Below are positions 1 to 13,312 of a stretch of DNA of 26,856 bases, in pieces (the stretch's first letter is position 1; every line of letters begins with the position of its first letter). Both the position numbers and the translations under genes were made by a program. The DNA is from Fragilaria crotonensis (Eukaryota; Bacillariophyta; Fragilariophyceae; Fragilariales; Fragilariaceae). The notes under the pieces were generated by a model. It searched no databases, had not been told where the DNA came from, and saw only the letters and a program-made list of their open reading frames with translations. The stretch lies in NCBI GenBank assembly GCA_022925895.1, contig JAKSYS010000766.1, positions 1 through 26,856 of the forward strand, read 5' to 3'.

Positions 1-166
1 GGCAAAATATTTGTCCTACAAAAAAAGCTAGCGACATTTTTGTGCGACAAATGTTTTCAGTGATTCTTGTCGATTGCAAGCAACTGAAGGCAACGTTGTC
101 GCGAAGGTATCCAGAGCCCAGTTGTGCACCCAATCCTATTACTAGAACACACATCTGAAGCAGTAT

Positions 167-1030
167 ATGAAGGAGCGGAAGAATTGGAACGAAGATACAT
201 GGAACACAATCGATTTCGGAATGTTTGGACGACCCTGTCGCAAGCTGTCAACATCACACAGAGCATTTAACATGAAACTTGTTCATAATCAACTTCCACT
301 TGGCCTTCGACGACATCAACGATCAACCAGCAAGGACGAATCTCTAAAGAAGTGTCCCTGTTGTGGCATGGTCGACGAAGACGAACACCATTTGTTCCGA
401 TGCATCGCAAACCCATGTCAGGCGACAGGAATGACGCATCTACGACGAGATAAAGTGAGTGGAACTCATCCATTAAGAAAACTCCTGACGGAAGGTATCA
501 CGCACAGGGTGAACACCGGATCTTCCAATTTTCAGGTACGCATAACCGATTATCCACCCCATATGCGAGAAGCGGTTCGAACCATTACAACAGAGCAAGC
601 GGCGATTGGCTGGGAGAATGCCATCAAAGGGTTTTTAAGCAAATCTTGGATAGACATCGCATCGATGGAGTATGAGCATACACAAAAGTCGATCACAGAG
701 GGGGAAAGCCGCATGCGTCGGTGCATGGATGCATTGTTCAACTTTTCGCACGGTATATGGAAATCCAGTAACTCCGCACTCCACGAATCGGAAGAGGCTG
801 CAACCCAGCGAATGCGATCAGCGACGGCGGATACTATCATACATCTGCATTCACAGGCGGATCAAATATGCCATGACGATCGATACTTATGTGAGCTTCC
901 CCTCAAAAATATACTGAGGAGTTCTCCGTCAACTCAACGCCGATGGCTTAAAAGAATGCAGGACTCAAAGAAACTTCACACACGACTGGGTGAACGCCAA
1001 ACGCTGATAACGTCTTTTTCCGCCGATTGA
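167..1030 (+). pseudogene. C-terminal fragment of a retroelement protein with a zf-RVT-like zinc site
   Basis: The open frame encodes 287 residues. Near residues 63-79 it has a CxxC-x8-H-x4-C pattern (CPCC...EDEHHLFRC) like the zinc-binding segment after reverse transcriptase in LINE-type elements. It is basic and ends in a helical segment with the stretch RRWLKRM. A second copy of its C-terminal half lies at 3607-4095: both have a GW-N-x-KG-x-L-K-W block, a G-E-x-R-M-(R/K) block, and an RRWL...RQTL end. An in-frame TAG sits at 143-145 and no reverse transcriptase domain is present upstream, so this is a 5'-truncated remnant. The ATG at 167 is probably not a native start. The element class is inferred from the zinc motif only; it could be another family of diatom mobile element. 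Confidence 0.6.
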
Positions 1031-1170
1031 CCCACCGTCATAATCTTCGAATATTATTAGAGTAAAATACCTTGCGCTGCGGCGCCGGGTAGAGGTACAC
1101 ATTCGAGTCCGTGCGGTCTTGAAATGGTGAAAACCCAATAATTAGGTTTTGTTTTGTTTTGTTTTGCCTA
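1031..1170 (+). repeat. 3' tail of the retroelement remnant with a (GTTTT)4 run
   Basis: Downstream of the stop the sequence shares the exact 13-mer ATGGTGAAAACCC (1124-1136) and a nearby GGTACAC with the tail of the second fragment (13-mer at 4185-4197). It ends in four GTTTT units at 1146-1165. Non-LTR elements often end in a short simple repeat, so this may mark the 3' end of the insertion. A (CAA)5 microsatellite follows at about 1275-1289. I see no gene in 1171-1569; a 64-codon open frame at 1325-1519 resembles nothing I know. Confidence 0.5.
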
Positions 1171-1569
1171 CTACTAGAACGCAAGCACTGCGTTCTCTGT
1201 AGGTTCTACAAACGGTGAGAAGTGCTTGTACAGCACCCCCATACAAGCATGGAATTTGTGATTTGCGAAGCGCACAACAACAACAACAACATCTTCTGTT
1301 GATTGCAACTCCTTTCAGGCATCAATGGCGAAAATATTGACCGTACTAGCTGCAGAGAAACAGTGTTTTTCATGTATGCTTATATCTGCGGATTTGGATG
1401 AGGATGCCCAAGTGTTGGCCCTTTCCTGCTTCTGCTGTGGGATACGAAAACAACGCTTGCAATCATGCGCATGGGATCCCATGCCTCTGATGCCTGACCA
1501 GCGGAAAGTGAAATACTAACTTTGAGGATGTGCCTACTGATGACCTTATTGGCTGCTGCTGGGTGTTTG

Positions 1570-2027
1570 ACCCCTACCAAGCAAACTACTTCTTGTCATT
1601 AGTAGTAATCTACCTCCGACAACAGGCTCCTTCTTGTTGTAAGCACCAGCTTGCACCCACCAAGGCAGCTCGCAAGACTGCTTCTGCCACTGGAGGCATA
1701 ATGAAGCCTCACAAAGACTGTCCTGGAACCATTGCTCTGCATGAGATTTGTCATAACCAGAAGACTTCCGAACATTTGATCTGCAAGAAGGTTCCTTTTC
1801 AGTGTCTTGCCCGTGAGGTTGATCCTCAGGATTTCAAGTCTGACGTTTGCTTCCAACAACAATCTGCTCTCCTTGCCCTGCAGGCTAATTCCTTCTTGAG
1901 GAAGAAATAGCACAATGAATGGTTTCAGAGCAATATCGAATACAGTAATGTTTTCTCTCTGCACATCAACATTGCTGCTGTTAATGGACAATGCAATGAG
2001 CGAGCAACATCTTACGGAGTACGAGCT
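1570..2027 (+). pseudogene. Histone H3 pseudogene, heavily decayed
   Basis: Read in one main frame, the segment follows histone H3 almost end to end. The start TKQT is at 1576-1587. Then come KxQLA-TKAARK, SATGG, KPH-x3-PGT-x-AL-x-EI, QK, PFQ-x-L-x-RE, QDFK-x-D-x-x-FQ-x-x-(A)-x-ALQ, and past a TAG at 1908-1910 the C-terminal part E-x-x-N-x4-H ending GVRA at 2016-2027 (GERA in H3). Breaks include about 12 extra bases with stops near the N-tail, a one-base shift near 1624, an inserted Pro codon and the internal TAG. Most conserved arginines are gone, replaced by Cys or His. Intact H3 is about 135 residues and among the most conserved proteins known, so this copy cannot be functional. It carries no visible intron, as expected of either a normal H3 gene or a processed copy. 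Confidence 0.85.
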
Positions 2028-2123
2028 ATTTGTATAAGAAAAACTCATTATGGGCAGTATGTTTGTGTGTTTTGGGCGATGTTCATCGTCGTGTAATGAC
2101 TGCTATTTTTTTAAATCCCCTTT

Positions 2124-2156
2124 TTTGTCGCATGCTAGGTTTTTTCATGCGACAAA
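2124..2156. repeat. Perfect 11-bp inverted repeat (hairpin)
   Basis: TTTGTCGCATG at 2124-2134 is matched exactly by its reverse complement CATGCGACAAA at 2146-2156 around an 11-base T-rich loop. Half-copies of the arm occur near 2336 (TTTGTCGCAC) and inverted near 41-50. It may be the foot of a small transposon or a transcribed hairpin. No coding sequence is recognisable between 2028 and 2501. Confidence 0.6.
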
Positions 2157-2501
2157 CTGGATCAAACTCTGTAAAAAATTGACGGAGTTCGTGATGTTGT
2201 AAATTTGTGAACATCATGATTGAGAAGCAATCGTCACAGCTTTAGGTGGTCTGTCAAAAGGACTACAGATTGCACTTTTCAGAATCAAATGCGAGTTGGT
2301 TGCTGTTCTGTTATGGCGTCGTAACTTTTTGTCGTCTTTTTTGTCGCACGTTTTTTTCACACTGGGGTTATTGTCATTTAAGGAATTGGTTGAAATTCCG
2401 GATTGCACAAAAAATGACCATTAACCCTTTTTAAATAAGACTCCTTACATACGTTGTTAAACTGTGATATTTGAAACCGTGGTATCACGTTGACACGACA
2501 A

Positions 2502-2539
2502 GATCGGGCTGCTCCTCCAGAGCCCGAATGGTCTCTAGT
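2502..2539 (+). repeat. 38-bp interspersed repeat, copy A
   Basis: The segment runs from GATCGGGC to TCTCTAGT. It recurs inverted at 22134-22171 and direct at 23747-23784 with a handful of substitutions and the same length each time, while the flanks differ. In this copy CGGGCT and AGCCCG form a perfect 6-bp stem around a 10-base loop. Confidence 0.7.
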
Positions 2540-2593
2540 AGTGGACTCAATCGTGAATGAAGAAAAAATCGCGCCGGCCGCTGACGTGTGCAA

Positions 2594-2986
2594 AAATTGC
2601 TTACAGTAAGACAAATTTGCTGACAGAATAGAATTGCATGAATAATTTGCTTAGTAGTCAGCGAAAAAATTGCTTACACAGAATCAAATTAGCTTTGTCA
2701 GCAAAAATTTTGTTTAGAGGATTGGCTTTGTTGTTAGCAGAACAATAGTATGTGTTGTCCTGGTCACGGGAATCCTCCATTAACGTTTTTCTTCAAGGGG
2801 TAATCTGCTGAATTGCTCATACAATTTGCTTTCGACAATCAAATTTTCTGAATTGCCGACCTTTGACACAATTTGCTTACGACAATCTGATTTGCTCACA
2901 GCAAAAAAATGCTGACACGATTTGCTGAAATTTAGAATTTGCTTACGGAATTTGCTGACAGAATGCAAGAATTACTGACAACAATC
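2594..2986. repeat. Cluster of ATTTGCTKAC-like motifs
   Basis: About fourteen variants of ATTTGCT followed by TAC, GAC or CAC occur in under 400 bp, for example near 2596, 2611, 2645, 2669, 2826, 2870, 2889, 2920, 2938 and 2950. They are separated by irregular spacers of roughly 10-35 bases and interrupted around 2720-2820. There is no fixed period, so this is a motif cluster rather than a tandem satellite. Many copies are followed by CAGAAT or GACAAT. No protein-coding frame is evident. The rest of 2987-3606 shows no recognisable gene. Confidence 0.55.
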
Positions 2987-3350
2987 AACCATGCCGGTTG
3001 TCAAAAGAATGCCACTCATTTTCTTTTATACTCTACTAGTAGTTTACTAATCTCTTCATACATATATCTTCACGAGTTTTACTGGGCAAGGCATTTCTTG
3101 TTGATGGAATGATGCAAGCAGGCACTGTGTCTCCTTTCTTGTGATGATGTATCTCTGCCTCTGACTTACCTGCTCACAGGAGGCGGTTGTGCTACAGTAG
3201 GATCTGGGTCATGGGCATCAATGGTGGTGAGTCATTTACTTAAGTCTTCCATCCAGATCTGATCACATAGTACATCCAGGAGTAGCTTTCATTGAGCTCT
3301 ACAAGAATGACTTGTCATCTTCTGAGACAACCAGAATAATTCCTTACTGA

Positions 3351-3367
3351 GGGGGGGGGGGGGGGGG
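3351..3367. repeat. Poly-G run of 17
   Basis: A pure run of seventeen G residues lies in non-coding sequence. Its exact length is likely to be uncertain in any assembly, and it could form G-quadruplex structures. Confidence 0.9.
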
Positions 3368-3606
3368 CAGTGCTGGCATCCTCATAGATAAGAGATAGAG
3401 GACAGCTGAGGGGCGACGACAGTTCGGTTCACTGACCATAACCTCATAATGCAACCACTACTGAAAGGCGCAGAAGCTCGGTCCAGAGTCCCAAGTCCCG
3501 AGTCGAGACTCGAGACCCCTCCAGCACTGACTGTATAACTGATCGTACCACGCCGGTACCTGGTAAAAATCATAATCGAGGAGCAAACTTCTGACATTTC
3601 TCAAAA

Positions 3607-4095
3607 ATGGATACTCCATACTCCCCGACAATTTCTCAATTTCCGGCCCACTTCGGTCTTCTCCCAGAGGCGCTGTTGACTCAAGATCTTGTTGGCTGGA
3701 ATAATTCAATGAAAGGGTATCTTGCAAAACAGTGGGGAATTTTAGCACAACGCAACATGCACAGAGATACTCGGGATCCACGCAAAGGTGAGACAAGAAT
3801 GAAACAGATCATCAGCGCTCTAAGCGCTCACTCTCGAAGACTCTGGTTATCGCGAAATGAGGCTTTGCATTCCTTAGCTGAATCGGTGGAAATATCCTGC
3901 TATCACAGCAGGCCCCATTTCCTCCGCACTGGAGACCAACACTATTGTCCTCAACGACCACTGTCAAAGATCTTGGCTGGTCCTCCGGCTACTAGAAGAC
4001 GGCGGTGGCTTCGCAAAGAAGTTAAGAAATCTTCTGCCAAACTAAGAAAGGATGGGACAACTCGACAGACGTTGATGACAATTTTTTCGCAGTAA
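3607..4095 (+). pseudogene. Second retroelement C-terminal fragment, related to 167-1030
   Basis: The open frame encodes 162 residues that align with the last ~160 residues of the first fragment. It has a shared block before GW (I-x-x-(Y/F)-P-x-H), then GW-N-x-x-KG-(Y/F)-L-x-K-x-W, the G-E-x-R-M block, S-x-N-x-ALH, and a basic end RRRWLRKE...RQTLMTIFS. The zinc-binding segment of the first copy is absent here, so this fragment is shorter at the 5' side. The ATG at 3607 is the first in frame but is unlikely to be native. The tail downstream shares the 13-mer ATGGTGAAAACCC at 4185-4197. The two copies are clearly divergent, so they are separate old insertions or members of different subfamilies rather than a recent duplication. 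Confidence 0.6.
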
Positions 4096-4225
4096 GTGAG
4101 TTTCGTCTTGAATAGCTAAATTTCTCGCGGGTGACCGCTGGAAAGTGGTACACAGTAAGCGACCTGCCGCCTGCCGGTCGGTACATGGTGAAAACCCTCA
4201 TAACTAGTTCACGTTTTACGTTTAA
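4096..4225 (+). repeat. 3' tail of the second retroelement fragment
   Basis: The tail contains GGTACAC (4148-4154), the shared 13-mer at 4185-4197 and the string AGTTCACGTTTTACGTTTAA, about 4204-4223. A near copy of the last string occurs at about 5350-5369, suggesting another tail remnant there. Confidence 0.45.
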
Positions 4226-6263
4226 TCGTGGAGGAAAAATGCCCGATAATTGGTGATCATGACGATAAACATATGATTGTTGTACTACCTACTTCATACT
4301 ATAGGCGTTAGGGGCTACTGGGCGCATCAGGGAAGGCAAATTCTTGGTTTCCACATATTTGTTTTCAATCTTTTGTAAATATTTCTTTGGAAAATTCAAG
4401 AAGAATTTCCCCGTCTTTATTTAGAAATTTCTCAAGATTTCTTTTCACCGGAGAATATTTCTATTTAGAAAGTTTGCCAAAAACTCTTACACATGTTATG
4501 CGCCAGCTATAAATTTCAAATCTTCAGGCGCCAAATTTTCTGGGTGTCCTCACAACTTTACTGTTGTAATTATGTACTGTACCATTCTACAAGGCCACCG
4601 TGTTGGCATCTTCATCAACTGCTACATCAGTTTCATGTTGCTGCTGCATTAGATATCATCCTTGCAATGCTTTCCGATTGAAATCCTCCACGTGTTTCAT
4701 CTAGTTTCTTATCGGTGGGTTGTTGGTTATCTCTGTTAGAAAAGGTAGGTGCAATTTCAAATCTTACGGCCCAAATCGTGCCTTACCTTTGACTATGTTC
4801 TTAATTGTTTTGATCCCATTGTTTCTGATGTCAAAATAGGGAAGTACTCCAGTATGTCTTATGTCGAAACACTGGCAGCTCCGGGTGCACCTTTTATAAA
4901 TTCTATTGGAAGGTCCGGTCTAAGCACATTCCAGCCGTTATTTGTGATACTGTAGCTAGCGCGCGGGCGCCTGCCGTCCTCCGATTGGCGGAACGCAAGA
5001 ATTTTAACCATCGTCTTGATCCAATTTTTTTTGTCAAACCTGGTGATCGCAAAATGAGATTTGGGCACACCCATTTAATGTGGTGCTACAGTAATAGCTT
5101 AAACAAATCTTTCCATTATGATGTCATGTTTACCATGTGTGTTGGTGAGACAGCAGGCCTGATCACAGCATTGGCAGAATTTCCATCAAAAAGTGTCAGT
5201 TGTGTACATGCAAACTACTATAGCACTGTCAGGGTAGACACCAGCATTTCAGGACCTTCAGGGTCTGAATGTGCTGTAGTAGCCTCCTCATGGGCTAGCC
5301 TACTAAATTAAAGGTGTTGTCGTGCTATGGTGACAGCCTTTACTTTAATAAGTTCACGTTTACGTTTAACACTGGCATGACAATCAAACCTGATCCAATC
5401 TGTGCTAGTCTGGGAATGGTGGTGTATTGCCTAGTAGCAGCAGCAGAACCAACAAGCAAGTTGCCGAATACGATGACCAGACACATAAAGAGGCATGTGA
5501 AGTGAGAAGCAAGGCAATTGAAGGAGATTTATTGCCACCATAAAACGCATTAGTGCCAGTCGTTAGCTGTCACCAGGAATTGATGATTGATCGATGCAAA
5601 TGTTTTCAAAGAAAGTTGCGGCCAGGATAAGCATTGTGCTCCAAGTGGAATGCATTTGATTTGAACGCATTTTAGAACCTGTTCATAAATAAATCCGGAT
5701 ATTCCATGACAATAGCTGCAACATGACTCAATGTGGTAGGAGTGCCCATTCATGTGAGCCGAATGTCTCATAAATTGACATCATAAGAACAGCACATGCT
5801 TATAAATACTAGATTTCATGTGGACTAAAATCTTGCTCGCTAACTCTCTGATTTCATTCTGATTCACTTTTAGAAGTACTGAGTACTTTGTCATGCTTGT
5901 AACTAACTACAATCTACACCAAGTACTCCGAGTAAAAGCAAGCTTAGTTGCGTAGTGTCGTCTTGGGCTGGATGCTGGAGGCTACATGCGACTACGTATA
6001 CGACTAGTAAAGCGCATCTATTAGCGACCATCTGATGCCATGGAAGATCCGACAAATGAGGGTTTCAAAGTTGAGAGAAAATAGCTAAATAAATCTCAAG
6101 GATCATGCAAAATCATTTCTCAGTCCTGGTCCGCGGCATGTCTTTCCCTCACGATTTCGAAGTTTCTCCAGGACCTTACCCCTAACGACAGCTGTTATCG
6201 CAGGAACACTTTCGAACAAATTGAATTTCCGAATCTCCTGCCATTTTTCTTGACGCCGCAATC
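4226..6263. other. Long region without a recognised gene; transketolase 5' flank at its right end
   Basis: Short open frames occur (for example 108 codons ending at 5311 and 73 codons at 5550-5771 on the minus strand), but none starts convincingly or resembles a family I know. The first ~1.2 kb is probably decayed mobile-element sequence. The last ~400 bp should hold the transketolase promoter. It contains the 15-bp palindrome AAGTACT-G-AGTACTT at 5874-5888 and a related GTACTCCGAGTA at about 5927-5938. No TATA box is evident. Confidence 0.5.
5874..5888. promoter_or_regulatory. AGTACT palindrome upstream of transketolase
   Basis: AAGTACT and AGTACTT are exact inverted repeats around a single G. 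It lies about 375 bp before the transketolase ATG. Similar GTAC-rich palindromes occur in the other intergenic regions of this block (13557-13578; TACCGGTA at 10650 and 10740). A regulatory role is inference. Confidence 0.35.
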
Positions 6264-8587
6264 ATGTCGCATCCAAGCAGAGCTTCACATGATCCGAAAG
6301 GGTCCAATGTCATGAATGATACCTACCAGAAGATTGAGAACACAGTGGTTGATACCATTCGTTGCCTTTCGATGGATGCAGTTCAGAAAGCAAACTCGGG
6401 ACATCCTGGAACTCCGTAAGCGTGAAGTAGTGCCTTTTGGTTCCTCGTTAAGAGTACTTTGACTGTCAACTAACTGAGCCCTATATCTTTGTGTTTATCT
6501 ATAGAATGGCAATGGCACCGGTCGCATACACCATTTGGTCCAAATTCCTTCGCTTCGATCCAGAAGATCCCATATGGCCAAATCGTGACAGATTTGTCCT
6601 CTCCATGGGTCATGCCTCGATGCTCCTGTACTCGACCCTCCATTTGGCGGGAGTTAAGGAAGTTGCTGGAAACTACACCATTGGAGATCGCGATTCTGTC
6701 ACCATGGAAGACATCAAATCCTTTCGCCAGCTCCATTCTCGATGTGCTGGGCACCCAGAGTACGTAGTCACTCAAACCTCATGTAATCAGGAAGTGATAC
6801 CAGTCAGAAGTACGTCTTTCTCACCATGAACGCGCAACTACGACAGATATCACTGGACTTCAGGTGTCGAAACCACTACTGGTCCACTTGGAAACGGAGT
6901 CGCGACTTCGGTCGGAATGGCCATTGCCAGCAAGTTCCTCGGCGCCACGTACAACAAACCTGGATATGAGCTCTTTGATTTCAATGTATATGCCTTGGCT
7001 GGTGATGGATGTTACCAAGAAGGAATATCTCATGAGGCTGCCTCTATTGCCGGTCACTTGCAGCTTGACAATCTTTGCTGGATTTGGGACAACAACCACA
7101 TCACCATCGAGGGCAACACTGCTTGGTCATTCAGTGAGGATGTTGCCACTCGGTTTGTCGCATACGGTTGGAATGTTACTCGCGTGGTGGATGCCAACGA
7201 TTTGCAGAGACTTCATCACGCCTTTGAGGTTGCTCGCCAGGAATCGAAGCGTCCGACACTGGTTGTTGTCGACTCGCACATTGCGTGGGGTTCGCCCAAC
7301 AAGCAAGACACCCATGGAGCTCATGGTGCACCGCTTGGAGATGCTGAAATTGCCGCCACCAAGACGTTTTATGGTATGCCCCCGGACAAGACATTCCATG
7401 TCCCAGATGGCGTGTATGAGCACTTCCGATCTCAGCTCAAGGCTAATGGTGGCGCCAAGCGTCTCGCCTGGCAGGAAATGTTTGTCGCATACAAGCAAGA
7501 GTACCCTGAGCTAGCTCATCAGATTGAGATGATGCATGCACGAGAGATGCCAGCAAACTGGGACTCGAACCTTCCAATTTTTCCTGCCGACCCCAAGGGC
7601 ATGGCGTCCCGCGAATCGAACGGCAAAATCATGCAGTTCGTCGCGGATGCTGTTCCATTCATGTTGGGTGGTTCCGCAGATCTTGCTCCGTCCACACTTA
7701 CTAGGTTGATTGATCCCAAGTTTGGAGACTTTATGCCCCCGTCGTCAGGATGGGGCAACTACGGCGGCCGTAACTTCCACTTTGGAATCCGTGAACATGC
7801 CATGGGTGCGATTGCCAATGGCATGACCTTATCCAAGCTCCGCGCCTTCACTTCTGGCTTCTTTGTCTTTGCCGACTACATGAAGCCGGTACTGCGTCTT
7901 TCTGCCTTGATGGAAATACCCGTGTGTTGGATCTTCACTCACGACTCCATTGGCGTCGGCGAAGATGGGCCAACGCATCAGCCCATTGAACACTTGGCCA
8001 TGCTCCGCTCGATTCCTGGTCTCGTCGTCTTCCGACCAGGCGATGCCAACGAGAACGTGGAGGCATGGCGTTGGATCATGAATCAAAAGCACACCCCATC
8101 TGCCCTGGTGCTGTCACGTCAGCCGATTCCCACCCTCGATCGTACCGTGTTTGCTGCCGCGAGCGGTACGCAAATGGGGGCCTACGTTCTTAAATGCTGG
8201 ACCGATGGCAACCCTGATGTTATATTGATTGCCACTGGGTCGGAGGTGCCACTCATTGTTGCTGCCTTTGATTTGTTATTGGCCAGGGGCATCAAGCCGC
8301 GCATTGTGTCCATGCCTTCCATGAATCTCTTTGAACGTCAATCTCAAGAATACAAGGATTCGGTCCTTCCTCCTCACGTTCGGGCCCGTGTGGCTGTCGA
8401 ATTCGCGGGCGACTTTGGTTGGTTCAAATATGTAGGATTAGATGGGCAGTTTGTCGGCATGAACACCTTTGGCGAATCCGCACCGCTGCAGCGATTGTTG
8501 GAAAAATTCAACTTTACACCAGAGCGTATTGCCGACGTGGCCATGAGTGTCTATACGAAACAGCAACAGCATCAGCAACGCGCTTAA
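6264..8587 (+). CDS. Transketolase
   Basis: The enzyme transfers two-carbon ketol units between sugar phosphates with thiamine diphosphate and Mg2+, in the Calvin and pentose phosphate pathways. Exons are 6264-6415, 6505-6759 and 6847-8587; the 89- and 87-nt introns have GTAAG and GTACG donors and TATAG and GACAG acceptors. The joined frame gives 715 residues, normal for the family. Visible motifs are SGHPGTP (45-51), GHASMLLY, the ThDP-binding GDGCYQEGISHEA (from ~188) with DNNHITIEG, and HDSIGVGEDGPTHQP (~501-515), then SRQPIP and ATGSEV in the C-terminal domain. The start is the only ATG after an in-frame TGA at 6222-6224. The N-terminus has no signal peptide or ASA-FAP motif, so a cytosolic isoform is more likely than a plastid one unless a 5' exon was missed. 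The next gene is convergent, with a 164-bp spacer. Confidence 0.96.
6416..6504 (+). other. Transketolase intron 1
   Basis: GTAAGC donor and ATCTATAG acceptor. Splicing joins ACTCC to A to restore the Pro codon of SGHPGTP followed by MAMAPVAY. Confidence 0.9.
6760..6846 (+). other. Transketolase intron 2
   Basis: GTACGT donor and ACGACAG acceptor. Splicing restores GHPEYHWTSGVETTTGPLG, the expected transketolase core. Reading through meets a stop at 6827-6829. Confidence 0.88.
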
Positions 8588-8751
8588 TTGAGCCGTGGCT
8601 TGATGCGAGGAGGGTGAAGGAAGTGTGTTTAGTCAAGTAGAGTGTTATAAATCAGCGAAACGGTTGAATTGTCAAACTTGTAGGACGTGTTCAGATGTCG
8701 TTCTTGCTGCGTAATCATTCAGTGGATCCAGTCAAATCATCCGCTCGTACT

Positions 8752-10218
8752 TCAACATTTGAATGGTGGCGGCAAGCCCTCCAGGGGTTGTATGCCTGTG
8801 GGAGTGAATTCATAATTCGGCAGTCCTCGGTAGTGTCGTATTTTCCACACCGACATGCTCCAACTTGAGACTCGCGTACCAATAAAGACATTGGCCTGGC
8901 AGGCCAATTCCATATTGACAACCGACGCCAGTAGTGTTAGCATGCAATGATTAATTCGATGTTCGAGGGATGCTTCACCTGCGGTCCAGACTCGTAACTG
9001 CGAACCATCAGGGTTAGCCATGCCGTCCTGAAAGAGCGTTTGGAGGAGTTGTACATTTTCGGTATGATCCTTATACCATGATTCACTGGGACGTTGACGT
9101 TCCAACATTTGAGGCATGGCCACGGCCACAAACAGTTGCTGAAATTGAGCAAACGCGGGATAATGTGTCACATGATGTAATATTTCTTGCAGACGACGAA
9201 CTTTACCAACTTGACAATAACGATAGTGCAACATTTCTGGTTCAATTCGTGGATGGAGCGCCATGTAGGGTTCCGTCGGTTTCAGAGAATTGACCAATTC
9301 TTGAACCGCTGAAGAGGGTGTCATGCTCATGAGAATCCATTCCTCCAATTGCTGTAACGATATGGAAACGCCATCTTTTTGTCGCTCCAACATGAGTCCA
9401 TATTTGTCATGCTTACGATAGTAGTCCCACAAATTTCCTGGTTGATTTGGGCGGGCTCCACCAGCAGGATAGGGAGCCGTCATGGATGTCAGCTCTGGGA
9501 CAAAGGTTGTGTACTGCGACGATTGGTACCATGCAATAACCGTCGGGCAGGTACCATAAAACATGGTTGTTTTTGGGTTCCACTGGGAATGTTCCTTGGG
9601 AGAATAGGATACTAATTTCGGAAGATTTGGATTCGCATTCCATGTATCAACGTCAAATAATAATTGAAATGGGATCCCATTGTGGGATGATCTCATACTC
9701 CACTTGACACTTTCCAACAGTATCGTTTGATTTGCGGACAGTGCCATGGCGACAAGTGCCACAAAACTCATGTACTGCTTGCGATAACCACCCTTGAGGA
9801 CTGGCAGTGCCATTGCGAGTGATGGTTCCAGAGGTGGTACCTTCTGTACCTTTGGCTTTTGTTCTGCCTTGTGTCGAGAACATCTTCGTACCAAATCAAT
9901 GCACCACAATCCTTCCATCACCTCTGTTTGTTGTGTTGTATTGGAATGTGTACTTGTATATCTTGATGCTGCGATTTTCTGGTCATCCGAATGCATGAGA
10001 AAGCCGTCCAATATCTTTGAATCAACATTGCTGACAGACTTTGCTGAAAGAGAATGCAACCAGGATCGTTTGCGCATGGAAATCTGCAAGGCGATTGCAA
10101 TTACGAGTAATATGACAATCACAAGTTGAATCTTCGTCTTGAGATTTCGAATCGATGCAACCGCCATGATGATTGTCAATGTCTTTACTACAAGTACTTT
10201 GCAAGTGCTGATGCTCAC
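8752..10218 (-). CDS. Type II membrane protein, O-fucosyltransferase-like (putative Golgi glycosyltransferase)
   Basis: Single exon, 488 residues. A short N-terminal tail is followed by one strongly hydrophobic helix (about 30-47), a low-complexity stem and a globular domain, the layout of a Golgi type II glycosyltransferase. Features resembling the O-FucT family are KGGYRKQ with a following hydrophobic helix (142-165), FDVDTW (188-193), MALHPRIEPEM (319-329, compare the ALHxRxExDM of plant O-FucTs) and VFIGTRVSSWS (444-454) near the C-terminus. These place a GDP-fucose site by analogy only; similarity is at motif level and the acceptor is unknown. Met18 (10167) is an alternative start that keeps the membrane helix. 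The gene is convergent with transketolase and divergent from phytoene desaturase with 1,021 bp between the start codons. It could belong to another GT-B family. Confidence 0.6.
   Translation of the reverse strand: MSISTCKVLVVKTLTIIMAVASIRNLKTKIQLVIVILLVIAIALQISMRKRSWLHSLSAKSVSNVDSKILDGFLMHSDDQKIAASRYTSTHSNTTQQTEVMEGLWCIDLVRRCSRHKAEQKPKVQKVPPLEPSLAMALPVLKGGYRKQYMSFVALVAMALSANQTILLESVKWSMRSSHNGIPFQLLFDVDTWNANPNLPKLVSYSPKEHSQWNPKTTMFYGTCPTVIAWYQSSQYTTFVPELTSMTAPYPAGGARPNQPGNLWDYYRKHDKYGLMLERQKDGVSISLQQLEEWILMSMTPSSAVQELVNSLKPTEPYMALHPRIEPEMLHYRYCQVGKVRRLQEILHHVTHYPAFAQFQQLFVAVAMPQMLERQRPSESWYKDHTENVQLLQTLFQDGMANPDGSQLRVWTAGEASLEHRINHCMLTLLASVVNMELACQANVFIGTRVSSWSMSVWKIRHYRGLPNYEFTPTGIQPLEGLPPPFKC

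Positions 10219-13312
<3,094 letters not shown>

Noticed and set aside
1075-1140. tRNA-like or SINE B-box (CATTCGAGTCC)
   Set aside because: No cloverleaf stems could be built around it, and no A-box at the right distance.
6864-7514. Alternative frame of 216 codons inside transketolase exon 3
   Set aside because: Shadow of the transketolase frame. It has no motifs.
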